Assembly: GCA_028875575.1 (NCBI GenBank)
Contig: JAPPDF010000101.1
Location: forward strand, 1-64,000
Direction of reading: 5' to 3'
Length of the DNA: 64,000 nt
DNA from: Acidobacteriota bacterium
GTDB lineage: Bacteria; Acidobacteriota; Terriglobia; Versatilivoradales; Versatilivoraceae
This document shows, piece after piece, positions 17,285-25,003 of this stretch; position 1 is the first letter of the stretch; each line of letters begins with the position of its first letter. The position numbers and the translations under genes were made by a program. Below the pieces are notes generated by a model, which saw only the letters and a program-made list of their open reading frames with translations, searched no databases and was not told the DNA's origin.

Positions 17285-19543
17285 TCACTCCTCCAGAGCT
17301 TCATCGGGCTCTTTGGAGGCAACGGGTTCGGGACCTGCCCACAACCGGTTGGCCATGACCACTCCTGCCAGGGCAACCGCCGCTCCCAGGTTCAGACCGG
17401 GGCCCAGGTTGTAACCCTGAACCTGAATTTCCGGAGACAGCAGGCAGGCGGCAGCGGCGAACAGGATCAGGCGGTGATCCAGCCGCAGGGGCCGCTTGAG
17501 ATAGCCGGCGATGGCGGCCGCCAGCGCAAAGATTCCCAGAATGGCCGTGCCCACCTCCAGGCCCAGTTCCCACAGATTTCCAAGCCGGGTCAGATCCAGG
17601 GAGGCGTTGGAGGTGATCCGATCGCTGAGGCGGGTGCTGGTATCCCGCGGCACCAGCAGCAACAGCTCGGGACGGTAGACGAACATGAAGGGCAAGGTGA
17701 AGCCCACTAGGGCGAAACGGAAGGAAGCCAGGGCCGTCTTCATGATCCTGGCCTTGGCGATGGAGGCGCTGGCATAGGCGGCCAGCGCCACCGGCGGAGT
17801 CACCATCGACATCATCCCGAAATAGAAGATGAACAGATGGGCCGCCAGGGGCTGCACGCCCATCTGTTCCAGCAGCGAGCCCATCAGGGTGGCCATCAGC
17901 AGGTAGCAGACCACCGAAGGCACCCCCATGCCCAGGATGATGGAACAGATCATGATTCCCACCAGGGCCAGCAGTAGGCTCGATTCCACCACGCCCTTGA
18001 TGACATTGCTGAAGTCGGTGGCGACTCCCGTCGATTGGACCACACCGATGATGATCCCCACGCAGGCGCTGGCGGCGATCAGGGCCACCCCGTTCCTGGC
18101 CGCCTTGACCAGCGCTTCCAGGATGGACGGCCTCAACCGGGGGTGCAGCAGGGCAAACAGCAGCAGTCCGAACATGCCCACCAGGCAGGAGTTGATGAGC
18201 GACTCGGCATAGAGACGCAGCTTGGGCACGGCCGGGGGCTGGGCAAGAACCGCCTGATGCAGGACCACCACCAGGGCGAAGGCCGAAAGAGCCCAACGGC
18301 GTGGGGCTGCGCTCAAACCGGTCCCGGGGCCGGCCATGCTCAGCAGCAGAATCACCACCAGGGACCCGCTCACCGCCTTGAAGGGGGTGAAGCCCATCAG
18401 CAAAAAGAGGATCAGCGTCCCCAGGGCCGAAAAGAAGACCAGTCCCTGAAACCGCGAGACCGGGCCCGCCGGCCCTCGGTCGGCCGCAACCGCCCCGGCC
18501 CGCCGGGCGTAGAAATGCACGATCAGGAAAATGGACAGATAGTAGAGGATGGCGGGAATCAGGGCCGCCTTGGCTACCTGCAGGAAGGTCACCTGGGGCT
18601 GAACCAGCTCCAGCATCATGTAGGCACCGGCTCCCATGACGGGAGGCACCAGGGCTCCCCCTGAGGCCGCCGCGGCCGTGATGCCTCCGGCCACGTGCCT
18701 TTCGAACCCGGCGTGACGCATCATGGGGATGGTAAAGGTGCCGGTGGTCACCGCGTTGGCGACGGCGCTGCCCGAGAGGGACCCCATCAGCCCGCTCCCC
18801 AGCACGGCCACCTTGGCCGGCCCACCGGGCGTGCCGCCGAACACTTTTTGGGCGAAATCGATAATGAACCGGGTTGCGCCGGACATCTCCAGAAAGGCCC
18901 CGAAGATGACGAACAGGAAGACATACTTGAACATGACGCCGGCTGCCGGGCCGAACACGCCCAGAGACTGCGAAAAAGTCGTGCTCACCAGGTAGGCCGC
19001 ATCCTGGCCGGCATGCGGCAGCAGCCAGCCCGGCAGATCGGGCAGGAGGCTCTGGTGGGCCAGATGCCCGTAATAGCTGTGCGCCAGGAAGAGGAGCGCC
19101 AGCGCCGGCACCACCCAGCCAATGGAGCGGCGCGTGGCTTCCAACACCAGCAACAAGCCGACCGCGCCCAACACAAAGTCGGCAGGTCCTTCGATACCGG
19201 CGCGGTTTCCCAGCGATTTCCCGTAAGGCCAGAGGTTGGGGAACCACCCGTGAAAGAGCGGTTCGGTCATCAGCACCACGTAACCGCAAGCCGCGATGCT
19301 GGCGACGGCCAGGGCCAGATCGCCCAGGCGCGCGACCCGGCAGTCCCGCCAGCGTTCACGGGCCGGGGTGCTGAGAAAGCAAAGCACCAGGCCCAGCATG
19401 ACAAACAGGGCCAACTGGGACTGCGGACGCAGCCGGGGAAAGTTGACCTCGGTCAGCGTGTAGAGGCACAGGACCGCACTCAGGAGGGGAATCAACCGCT
19501 TGCTAACGGGCTCGAACATGAGCCAACCTTTCTTGCCTGACAC
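17285..19543 (-). CDS. TRAP transporter fused permease (4TM/12TM)
   Basis: 752 residues, a fusion of the small DctQ-like and large DctM-like membrane subunits, as is usual for TAXI-type TRAP systems. Many hydrophobic segments are visible. The DctM-type core includes GSLSGSAVANAVTTGTFTIPMM, GITAAAASGGALVPPVMGAGAYMM and GMGVPSVVCYLLMATLMG. It uses an ion gradient to import an organic acid delivered by the binding protein encoded just upstream. Start: GTG at 19543 or ATG at 19519 (AGG 7 nt upstream). A repeat element separates it from the binding-protein gene. Confidence 0.92.
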   Translation of the reverse strand: MSGKKGWLMFEPVSKRLIPLLSAVLCLYTLTEVNFPRLRPQSQLALFVMLGLVLCFLSTPARERWRDCRVARLGDLALAVASIAACGYVVLMTEPLFHGWFPNLWPYGKSLGNRAGIEGPADFVLGAVGLLLVLEATRRSIGWVVPALALLFLAHSYYGHLAHQSLLPDLPGWLLPHAGQDAAYLVSTTFSQSLGVFGPAAGVMFKYVFLFVIFGAFLEMSGATRFIIDFAQKVFGGTPGGPAKVAVLGSGLMGSLSGSAVANAVTTGTFTIPMMRHAGFERHVAGGITAAAASGGALVPPVMGAGAYMMLELVQPQVTFLQVAKAALIPAILYYLSIFLIVHFYARRAGAVAADRGPAGPVSRFQGLVFFSALGTLILFLLMGFTPFKAVSGSLVVILLLSMAGPGTGLSAAPRRWALSAFALVVVLHQAVLAQPPAVPKLRLYAESLINSCLVGMFGLLLFALLHPRLRPSILEALVKAARNGVALIAASACVGIIIGVVQSTGVATDFSNVIKGVVESSLLLALVGIMICSIILGMGVPSVVCYLLMATLMGSLLEQMGVQPLAAHLFIFYFGMMSMVTPPVALAAYASASIAKARIMKTALASFRFALVGFTLPFMFVYRPELLLLVPRDTSTRLSDRITSNASLDLTRLGNLWELGLEVGTAILGIFALAAAIAGYLKRPLRLDHRLILFAAAACLLSPEIQVQGYNLGPGLNLGAAVALAGVVMANRLWAGPEPVASKEPDEALEE

Positions 19544-19565
19544 TCCCTTGTTTCGGCGCGTATGA

Positions 19566-19745
19566 GCCGCCTCATCGTATGGGACGGCAGCGCAACCAGG
19601 TGAAAAGTGATTAGTGGCCAGTGGTTAGTGGATAGTTACTTAATCGACACGTTCAGCAACTGAAACAAATCTGTTTCACTCTCGTATGTTCCGCCCGCCA
19701 GGGCGGAGGCACGGCTAACCACTAGCCACTGATCACTAATCACTA
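19566..19745 (+). repeat. heptad-arm repeat element, copy c
   Basis: The best preserved copy. It has CATCGTATGGGACGG, then a left arm of heptads (AAGTGATTAGTGGCCAGTGG onward, 19603-19635). A core follows with AATCGACACGTTCAGC and the small palindromes GAAACAAATCTGTTTC and CCGCCCGCCAGGGCGG. The right arm (19714-19745) is complementary to the left over about 32 bp with few mismatches. The right arm overlaps the stop codon of the TAXI gene. Confidence 0.75.
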
Positions 19746-20944
19746 TTCCGCTCGGGTTGCGCCGGGACGCGGTTGGCGGGGTTGGGCCGGAAGCCGATCT
19801 CCGGGTGACTCTCATAGAACTCTACGGCTCCGGGATGAAACGGGATCCCGGTATAGAGGACGGCGCCCTGAATCAGTCGTTTCTGTCCGCCGGGAAGCGG
19901 CACCGACCTGAGTTTTAGAAATCCCAGGGCCGGATGCCTGCGGGCCAACTCCTCCCGCTGCTCCCACAAGACTTCCAAGAGTTTTCGAATCAACTGCTTG
20001 TCGGTGCTTTTATGAGTCACCACTTGCATCGAGCCCACGTTCAGCCAACCGAAACGGGCTCCGACGAGGGCCTTGCGGAGCGCGTCAAGTTCCATCGATT
20101 CCGCTCCCGGCACCCTCAGTCCCTGGTCCAGGATGAAGGACAGGGCTTCCTCTCGGCTCATTTGAGCGATGCGGTCCTCCAGCTCATAGCGCAGTATCTT
20201 CGGATACCTCGACTTGACCAGGGCGTGGGGAATGGGCTTGAAGAAGGCATAGTCCCGGATCAACTGTCCCCGGACCCTGGGATCGAAGGGAATCACGTAG
20301 ACCTCGAACGATCCGGAAGCCTGGATGATCGACTGGGCAGGCAGGGCCCCGCCCAGAAAAGCCGCATCGACAGCCCCGTCGCTGAGCATTTCGACGGCCA
20401 CTCCCTGGGGCGCGTAGATGGCGCTGAACGAGCCTGCCGCCACCCCGTGGGCTTCCAGGATCGGCATCACGAACATCTCGAATCCTGCCCCGGCCGGCCC
20501 GATCACCACCCGCCTTCCCTTCAGATCGCCGATGGCGCGGATGCCCGAATCCCGCTTGGTGACAAACATGGCCACCAGGGGGGCCAGCGTGCAGACCGCC
20601 CGCACGTCGTAGCCGCCTTCCGATTTCCAGTTGGACCCGCCCTGGCTGGCGAAAAAGCTGATGGCCGAGTTGCTCATCCCCAACTCGAACTGACCGCTGG
20701 CCAGACGCCGGATATTCTCCTGGCTGCCCTTGCTCCCCTTGATCTGCACCTTCCAGTTGTGAGGGCCTCGATGGAGGTTGAGCACCTCGGCAATGGCCCC
20801 GCCCACTACCGGAAAGGTGCCCCCCACTGGAGCCGTCCCCAGACTGAGGAAACGGTGCCTTTCACCCTGTTGGCAAGCTACGGCCCCCAGGCCCATAGCC
20901 ACCAGCAAACCAATCCAAAGCCAGCGTGTGGCGCTTTGTCCCAT
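19736..20944 (-). CDS. TAXI-family TRAP solute-binding lipoprotein
   Basis: About 402 residues. The leader LWIGLLVAMGLGAVAC ends in a lipobox, so it is probably a membrane-anchored periplasmic lipoprotein. The mature part begins with LGTAPVGGTFPVVGGAIAEVLN, typical of TAXI (TRAP-associated extracytoplasmic immunogenic) proteins, followed by VQIKGSKGSQENIRRLASGQ. It hands a ligand, probably a carboxylate, to the fused TRAP permease. The ATG at 20944 is chosen for the signal peptide. The final residues NSD and the TAG stop are written by the neighbouring repeat. Confidence 0.9.
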   Translation of the reverse strand: MGQSATRWLWIGLLVAMGLGAVACQQGERHRFLSLGTAPVGGTFPVVGGAIAEVLNLHRGPHNWKVQIKGSKGSQENIRRLASGQFELGMSNSAISFFASQGGSNWKSEGGYDVRAVCTLAPLVAMFVTKRDSGIRAIGDLKGRRVVIGPAGAGFEMFVMPILEAHGVAAGSFSAIYAPQGVAVEMLSDGAVDAAFLGGALPAQSIIQASGSFEVYVIPFDPRVRGQLIRDYAFFKPIPHALVKSRYPKILRYELEDRIAQMSREEALSFILDQGLRVPGAESMELDALRKALVGARFGWLNVGSMQVVTHKSTDKQLIRKLLEVLWEQREELARRHPALGFLKLRSVPLPGGQKRLIQGAVLYTGIPFHPGAVEFYESHPEIGFRPNPANRVPAQPERNSD

Positions 20945-21051
20945 GAAGAGTTTCTCGACTGGATTTGCTTCCCCGCCTGCACCAATGAAACCGGTACTGC
21001 CGCGACGATTGTGAATAGCCCGTTGAAGTTCCTGAACATTGTATTCCTTCT

Positions 21052-21216
21052 TCACTCCACAACCAGCCAATACACCACGAACACAAGCACAATAGCTACT
21101 ACGACCACGATTGAAAGTACCCATCCAATTCGGGAAGCGGTTCGGTTTCGGGAAGCCATTTCCAAAAGGGCTTCGTCCGCGACTTCTTCCATCAGGTCAT
21201 CAGTATCAAGAGGCAT
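21052..21216 (-). CDS. 54-residue single-span membrane protein
   Basis: A small ORF with an acidic N-terminus (MPLDTDDLMEEVADEALLEM), a basic stretch (SRNRTASR) and one strong transmembrane helix (WVLSIVVVVAIVLVFVVYW), ending VVE. GGAGG lies 6 nt before the ATG, an ideal ribosome binding site. The topology should be N-inside by the positive-inside rule. I do not recognise a family. It precedes the TAXI gene by 107 bp in the same direction and follows the decayed toxin gene. Confidence 0.7.
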   Translation of the reverse strand: MPLDTDDLMEEVADEALLEMASRNRTASRIGWVLSIVVVVAIVLVFVVYWLVVE

Positions 21217-21235
21217 GATTCGCCTCCATGGTCGT

Positions 21236-21335
21236 TCAAGGGCAATTCCGGTGGACCGGTACCAGGTCAGGTCTCAAGTGCCGATCACGGAATTCTTTCC
21301 ACTCCCCGGTTTTCTGCATGACAGTATCATAACTG
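21236..21335 (-). pseudogene. YafQ toxin remnant fused to its promoter
   Basis: On the minus strand, frame EWKEFRDRHLRPDLVPV closely matches SGEWTDFRDCHLKPDLVLI of the intact YafQ at 22465, then ends at a premature TGA (21236-21238). Directly upstream is the sequence ATGATACTGTCATGCAGAAA, nearly identical to the region preceding the intact antitoxin gene (ATGATATTGTCATGCAGGAA). The antitoxin and the first part of the toxin are therefore missing, as if deleted between promoter and toxin end. Confidence 0.75.
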
Positions 21336-21541
21336 TGCGGAATCGAGCTCTTCCGGCCATATCCTGGCGTTTCAGAATTGCTCCTCGCGGTAGTTCCAGT
21401 AATTCAACAACGTCCCCGGTTTTCCGCTCGTGCCCTGGTTTTGATATGTTGAGGGTCGAGAAACGATGATCTGACAGGCATGATGTAGTGACTGGGGGCC
21501 GTTCAGGCAATCGAGAGGATGAATTACCGGAGGATCCTGTA

Positions 21542-22288
21542 ATGAGCTTGCTGCGAGCCATTAGCTTCTCGGCGGTGCTTCTGTTGCTGAGCGCCGATCT
21601 CCAGGGATCGGATCAGGAAAAGTCTCTGGAAGTCCGGTGGGGAGAGCTGAACGACTTGATCGGCGTCAAATTGGTCACACTTCAACTCGCCGAAGGCGCA
21701 CGGGTTGAGGGACGAATCCGAAGCGTGAATGCTGCTTCGCTTGACTTTAACGTCAAAAACAGCAGCAGTCTAACCGATTACCCCAAAGGCGAGGCTCAGA
21801 TCCCCAGAGACGCCGTCTCTCGAATTGAGGTTCGAGGGCTCAAGGAGAACAAGGGTATACGGGTTGCCGCAACCGTGGGAACGTTTGTCGGAACCATGAT
21901 GGGAAGCATGGTTGCAATTGCCGGAACCGAAGCCGGGGAACCCGGTGACAAGTATTATGGCAGCTACGCGGCGAGTATCGCCATCTCCACGGGAGTTGCC
22001 ATATTGGTGAACCGGGCTCTTCGTCCCAAGGACGTCACCTTCATCAAAATCCTGCCCGATTCACCCGGTGCGAGGATGCCGAAACCCACCGACAAGGAGG
22101 AAAGTACATACACGACGGCTTCGGAAGAAGTGTCAATCCCTCCACTGTTTGAGGAATCAAGTTCAGAACGATTCCGCCGCCAAGCCCGGAGAGCTGTGAT
22201 GCGGCAAGACCTCCCGCTTGATTTGCGGAGACTGCACGTTCAGGGCGCACAGACAAGTTTTGGGCAACCAGGGAACGCTGTTGAATAG
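21542..22288 (+). CDS. secreted LSm-like hypothetical protein
   Basis: 248 residues. A signal peptide (LLRAISFSAVLLLLSADLQG) is followed by a segment WGELNDLIGVKLVTLQLAEGARVEGRIRSV whose strand pattern resembles an LSm/small beta-barrel fold, ending in IPRDAVSRIEV. A Gly-rich helix region (GTFVGTMMGSMVAIAG and YAASIAISTGVAILVN) suggests one or two membrane-associated segments. The tail is basic. The ATG has GGAGG 8 nt upstream. I cannot assign a function. It stands alone between the toxin remnant and the yafQ-dinJ pair. Confidence 0.7.
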   Translation: MSLLRAISFSAVLLLLSADLQGSDQEKSLEVRWGELNDLIGVKLVTLQLAEGARVEGRIRSVNAASLDFNVKNSSSLTDYPKGEAQIPRDAVSRIEVRGLKENKGIRVAATVGTFVGTMMGSMVAIAGTEAGEPGDKYYGSYAASIAISTGVAILVNRALRPKDVTFIKILPDSPGARMPKPTDKEESTYTTASEEVSIPPLFEESSSERFRRQARRAVMRQDLPLDLRRLHVQGAQTSFGQPGNAVE

Positions 22289-22464
22289 TTGGAAGAAATT
22301 GGAACAGCGGTTCTTTAATCCTTTAGCAATGAAGGTGTTGGGATGATTTACCTGGCGGGGATCTATGTCCGATCTCCTTCAAACCTCATGTGACATTCGG
22401 TGTGAGCAAAGTTTTTCCAGTAACTCAAAAACGTCACAATTGCCCCCAATTCTCCTTCACTGTC

Positions 22465-22746
22465 TCAAAGCCCGAGTTCCGAATGGGATCCGAGGCGAAC
22501 AAGTCTCAGCTTGTCTGTGCCGTGCTTCTGGTAGATCAGTACCAGGTCAGGTTTCAGGTGGCAATCACGGAAATCTGTCCACTCGCCGCTCAGTGCATGG
22601 TCGTGGTGTCGAGATTCCAGCGGCTGATCATTTGCCAACGCGACCAGGACGGGAAACAAAACAGCGTCCAGCGACGTCCGGTGTCGGCCCTTCAACTCAC
22701 GCCTGTAATCGCGTTTGAATTGACTGGTGCGCTCAATCCTTCCCAT
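22465..22746 (-). CDS. yafQ: YafQ-family mRNA interferase toxin
   Basis: A RelE-superfamily toxin of 93 residues that cleaves mRNA on the ribosome. The opening RTSQFKRDYRRELKGRH, the central HALSGEWTDFRDCHLKPDLVLIYQK and the end LRLVRLGSHSELG match YafQ. The family catalytic residues are a His/Asp/His set: the H of DHALSG, the D and H of FRDCHL and a C-terminal residue; the last conserved His is visible as GSHSELG. Its start overlaps the antitoxin stop by 14 bp, the usual antitoxin-first order. Confidence 0.93.
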   Translation of the reverse strand: MGRIERTSQFKRDYRRELKGRHRTSLDAVLFPVLVALANDQPLESRHHDHALSGEWTDFRDCHLKPDLVLIYQKHGTDKLRLVRLGSHSELGL

Positions 22747-22996
22747 TCAGATCGTCCATGAGCGCACCCACGCTGTCGAATTGAGACATGCCACCCTTGC
22801 GGGCCTCCTTCATTGCCTCGATGGTGACAGTGTTTGGAGTCAGCGGTGCAAATGGCAGTGCCTTTTCCCGCGCAATCCTGGTCAGCAACAACCGTACGGC
22901 ATCGGACACGGTCAGGCCCATTGCAGCCAGCACCGCAGCTGCCTCTTCCTTGATGGCTCCGTCAATGCGCGCTTGAACGAGTTGATTCGCTGGCAT
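22733..22996 (-). CDS. dinJ: DinJ/RelB-family antitoxin
   Basis: An 87-residue antitoxin: a ribbon-helix-helix N-terminus (VQARIDGAIKEEAAAVLAAMGLTVSDAVRLLLTRIA) for DNA binding and dimerisation, and a C-terminal tail (ALPFAPLTPNTVTIEAMKEA) that wraps the YafQ toxin. AGGGGA precedes the ATG. It should repress its own promoter, where a palindrome lies at 23021-23033. Confidence 0.93.
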   Translation of the reverse strand: MPANQLVQARIDGAIKEEAAAVLAAMGLTVSDAVRLLLTRIAREKALPFAPLTPNTVTIEAMKEARKGGMSQFDSVGALMDDLNGKD

Positions 22997-23020
22997 AGTC
23001 GATTCCCCTTGGTTTCCTGC

Positions 23021-23033
23021 ATGACAATATCAT
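23021..23033 (-). promoter_or_regulatory. palindromic operator of dinJ-yafQ
   Basis: ATGACAATATCAT is an inverted repeat (ATGA-N5-TCAT) 25 bp before the dinJ start. Its complement overlaps a likely -10 (TATGAT). The same palindrome with one change is at 21318-21330, upstream of the YafQ remnant, which supports conservation of an autoregulatory site. Confidence 0.55.
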
Positions 23034-23143
23034 ACACCCTGTCTCCTGAGAGTCTCCAGTAAGAACTGGCGCGGCTCCTTCACGGAGCCGCCTTGCGGTA
23101 TTCTGAGACGGTAACTATCCTTGCAGCTAGCAAGGGAGAATCT

Positions 23144-24574
23144 GTGAGCAGCCTTTCCAACATCGTTATTTTTCTTTCTCTTACCGCGGCAGCGTCGGAA
23201 TCGCCTTCGGTTGGGCTGCACCCGGCCGTCTCCCGGGGAGACGCATCATCGGTGCGTGTTGAACTCGACAAGGGAGTCGATCCCAACCGCAAGAACCCGG
23301 ACAAACTCACCCCCCTGCATCTCGCTGCCCGCCAAGGCCACCTTGAAATCTCCAGACTGCTGTTGGAGAAAGGGGCGGATCCTAACCGGATGCAGGACAC
23401 AACCGCCCGCACGCCGCTGCACCTCGCCGTGCAGCACCAACATGAACAGGTAACCAGGCTGCTTCTGGAGCGGGGAGCCAATCCGAATCTGGTGGCCCGC
23501 TATGGAAAACGTGAAACCCTGGTGCCGTTGCAGTTGGCCGCCCGGAGCGCAGATGGTGAAATCGCCCGATTGCTCTTGAGGTACGGCGCCCGCCTGGGTG
23601 GTCGATGCTCCGGCTGCGGACCTCAACTACTCCATTTGGCGGCAGGTACCGGGCATGTAGGCCTGGCCCGATTGCTGCTTGCCCAGGGGGTCGATCCAAG
23701 CACCCCTTTAGACGGGCTGCGGCCGGCCCAGATCGCCGCTCGGCGCGGGCATCTGGAATTGGCCCGGTTGTTGGGAGGAAGCGAGGCGGAACTCGAGGCG
23801 CCCAGTGCGGACGGCGGCGCCGACGGCCAGAGAGCCTCGACGCAAGCCCGCGCCAACGTTTTTGGATCTCAGCGCTCACAAGAGCTGTTGGAGGGCGCCA
23901 AGCAATGGGCCTTGAGCTTCACCGCGAACCTCCCCGATTTCTTCTGCACCCAGATCACAACACGGTCCGACAACCAGGGTCGGGAAAACACGGCGCTGAA
24001 GAAACGCCATGACATCGTCACCAAGGTTCAGTTCGTCGACGGGGCCGAATCCTATATGACGCTCACCGTGGATGGGAAGCCGTCCCAAAGGCACGTTCGA
24101 GAAATCAGCGGCATGGGAGAGTTCGGCAGCGCGTTGCAGGCCCTCTTCCAGCCGGATTCGCCCGCAAGCTTCTTCCACGAGGGCGACAGCCTGCTCGAGG
24201 GGCAGCCGGCGGTTGTCTTTGCCGTCACCCATCCGTCCGGCTACCAGTTGTATACGGGCGTCCTGCACGACGGCACCCTGCAAAACTTCGTCAGGGTCGG
24301 CTACGAGGGACACATCCATATTGCAAAGGATTCGTCGGCGGTGCTGCGGATCGTGGGCGAACGGATCTTTGGCGTCCCGGCCGATTTTCCGGTCCGGCAG
24401 GCACGCTTTCAGATCGACTACGGCCCCGTGGACATCGAAGGCAGGACCTACTGGCTACCTCTCAGCTCCAGGGACGTCCTGGTTGGAAGACGCAGCTGGA
24501 TCAACCAGAACGAAAACAAGTGGATGAACTATCGCCGGTTCGCTACCAAAACCACCCTGGATTTCGGCAAGTGA
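23144..24574 (+). CDS. secreted ankyrin-repeat protein
   Basis: About 476 residues. The GTG at 23144 follows GGGAGA and gives an N-terminal hydrophobic leader (NIVIFLSLTAAASE). Five or six ankyrin repeats follow (for example KLTPLHLAARQGHLEISRLL, RTPLHLAVQHQHEQVTRLLL, LQLAARSADGEIARLLLRYG). After a linker, a region of about 220 residues starts with FTANLPDFFCTQITTR. I recall that motif from other acidobacterial secreted proteins, without a known role. It is divergent from dinJ. Probably periplasmic or surface protein binding; not an enzyme by visible motifs. Confidence 0.8.
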   Translation: MSSLSNIVIFLSLTAAASESPSVGLHPAVSRGDASSVRVELDKGVDPNRKNPDKLTPLHLAARQGHLEISRLLLEKGADPNRMQDTTARTPLHLAVQHQHEQVTRLLLERGANPNLVARYGKRETLVPLQLAARSADGEIARLLLRYGARLGGRCSGCGPQLLHLAAGTGHVGLARLLLAQGVDPSTPLDGLRPAQIAARRGHLELARLLGGSEAELEAPSADGGADGQRASTQARANVFGSQRSQELLEGAKQWALSFTANLPDFFCTQITTRSDNQGRENTALKKRHDIVTKVQFVDGAESYMTLTVDGKPSQRHVREISGMGEFGSALQALFQPDSPASFFHEGDSLLEGQPAVVFAVTHPSGYQLYTGVLHDGTLQNFVRVGYEGHIHIAKDSSAVLRIVGERIFGVPADFPVRQARFQIDYGPVDIEGRTYWLPLSSRDVLVGRRSWINQNENKWMNYRRFATKTTLDFGK

Positions 24575-24661
24575 GGCGGCGCCCCCGGACGCCGAGCTTT
24601 TCCTCCGCCATGGACTCGGCCCTGCCCCGTTGCCAGCCGGATGCTACAATGAGCGGCTTGC

Positions 24662-24692
24662 GCATGCGGGCGAGACGCCCGCGCTCCCGGGT
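24662..24692. repeat. GC hairpin repeat, copy 2
   Basis: The 31-bp relative of 246-276, with one changed base in the loop. It lies between the ankyrin gene and the DUF3311 gene. Confidence 0.6.
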
Positions 24693-24736
24693 GATCCCCT
24701 CCCAGCAGGAATGGACGATTTGAGCTCAGATCGAAA

Positions 24737-25003
24737 TTGAAAAAGAAGATTCCATTCATCCTGGCACTTGTCGTCCTGGTCTTCTATGGCCTCCATCAGG
24801 ATTTCTGGTTCTGGCGCCTGGCCGATCCGTTGATCCTGGGATTTATCCCCATCGGCCTGTTTTACCATGCGCTCTATTCGGTAGCTGTAGCCGGCCTCAT
24901 GTGGCTCCTGGTCCGGTACTGTTGGCCCGTGCACTTGGAGGAGGTCTCCGAATGCACCGAGCCCCCGCCCTCCACCCGTTCCGAGAAACCGACCCCATCA
25001 TGA
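24737..25003 (+). CDS. DUF3311 small membrane protein
   Basis: 88 residues with two transmembrane helices ([16 protein letters not shown] and [24 protein letters not shown]). DUF3311 proteins are typically encoded directly before sodium:solute symporters and are thought to be their small partner. Here the stop overlaps the symporter ATG (ATGA), a strong sign of co-translation. The start is a TTG (24737-24739). Confidence 0.85.
   Translation: MKKKIPFILALVVLVFYGLHQDFWFWRLADPLILGFIPIGLFYHALYSVAVAGLMWLLVRYCWPVHLEEVSECTEPPPSTRSEKPTPS

Noticed and set aside
17301-19289. A 662-residue open frame overlapping the TRAP gene
   Set aside because: An Arg/Gly/Ala-rich alternative frame of the TRAP permease with no membrane pattern.
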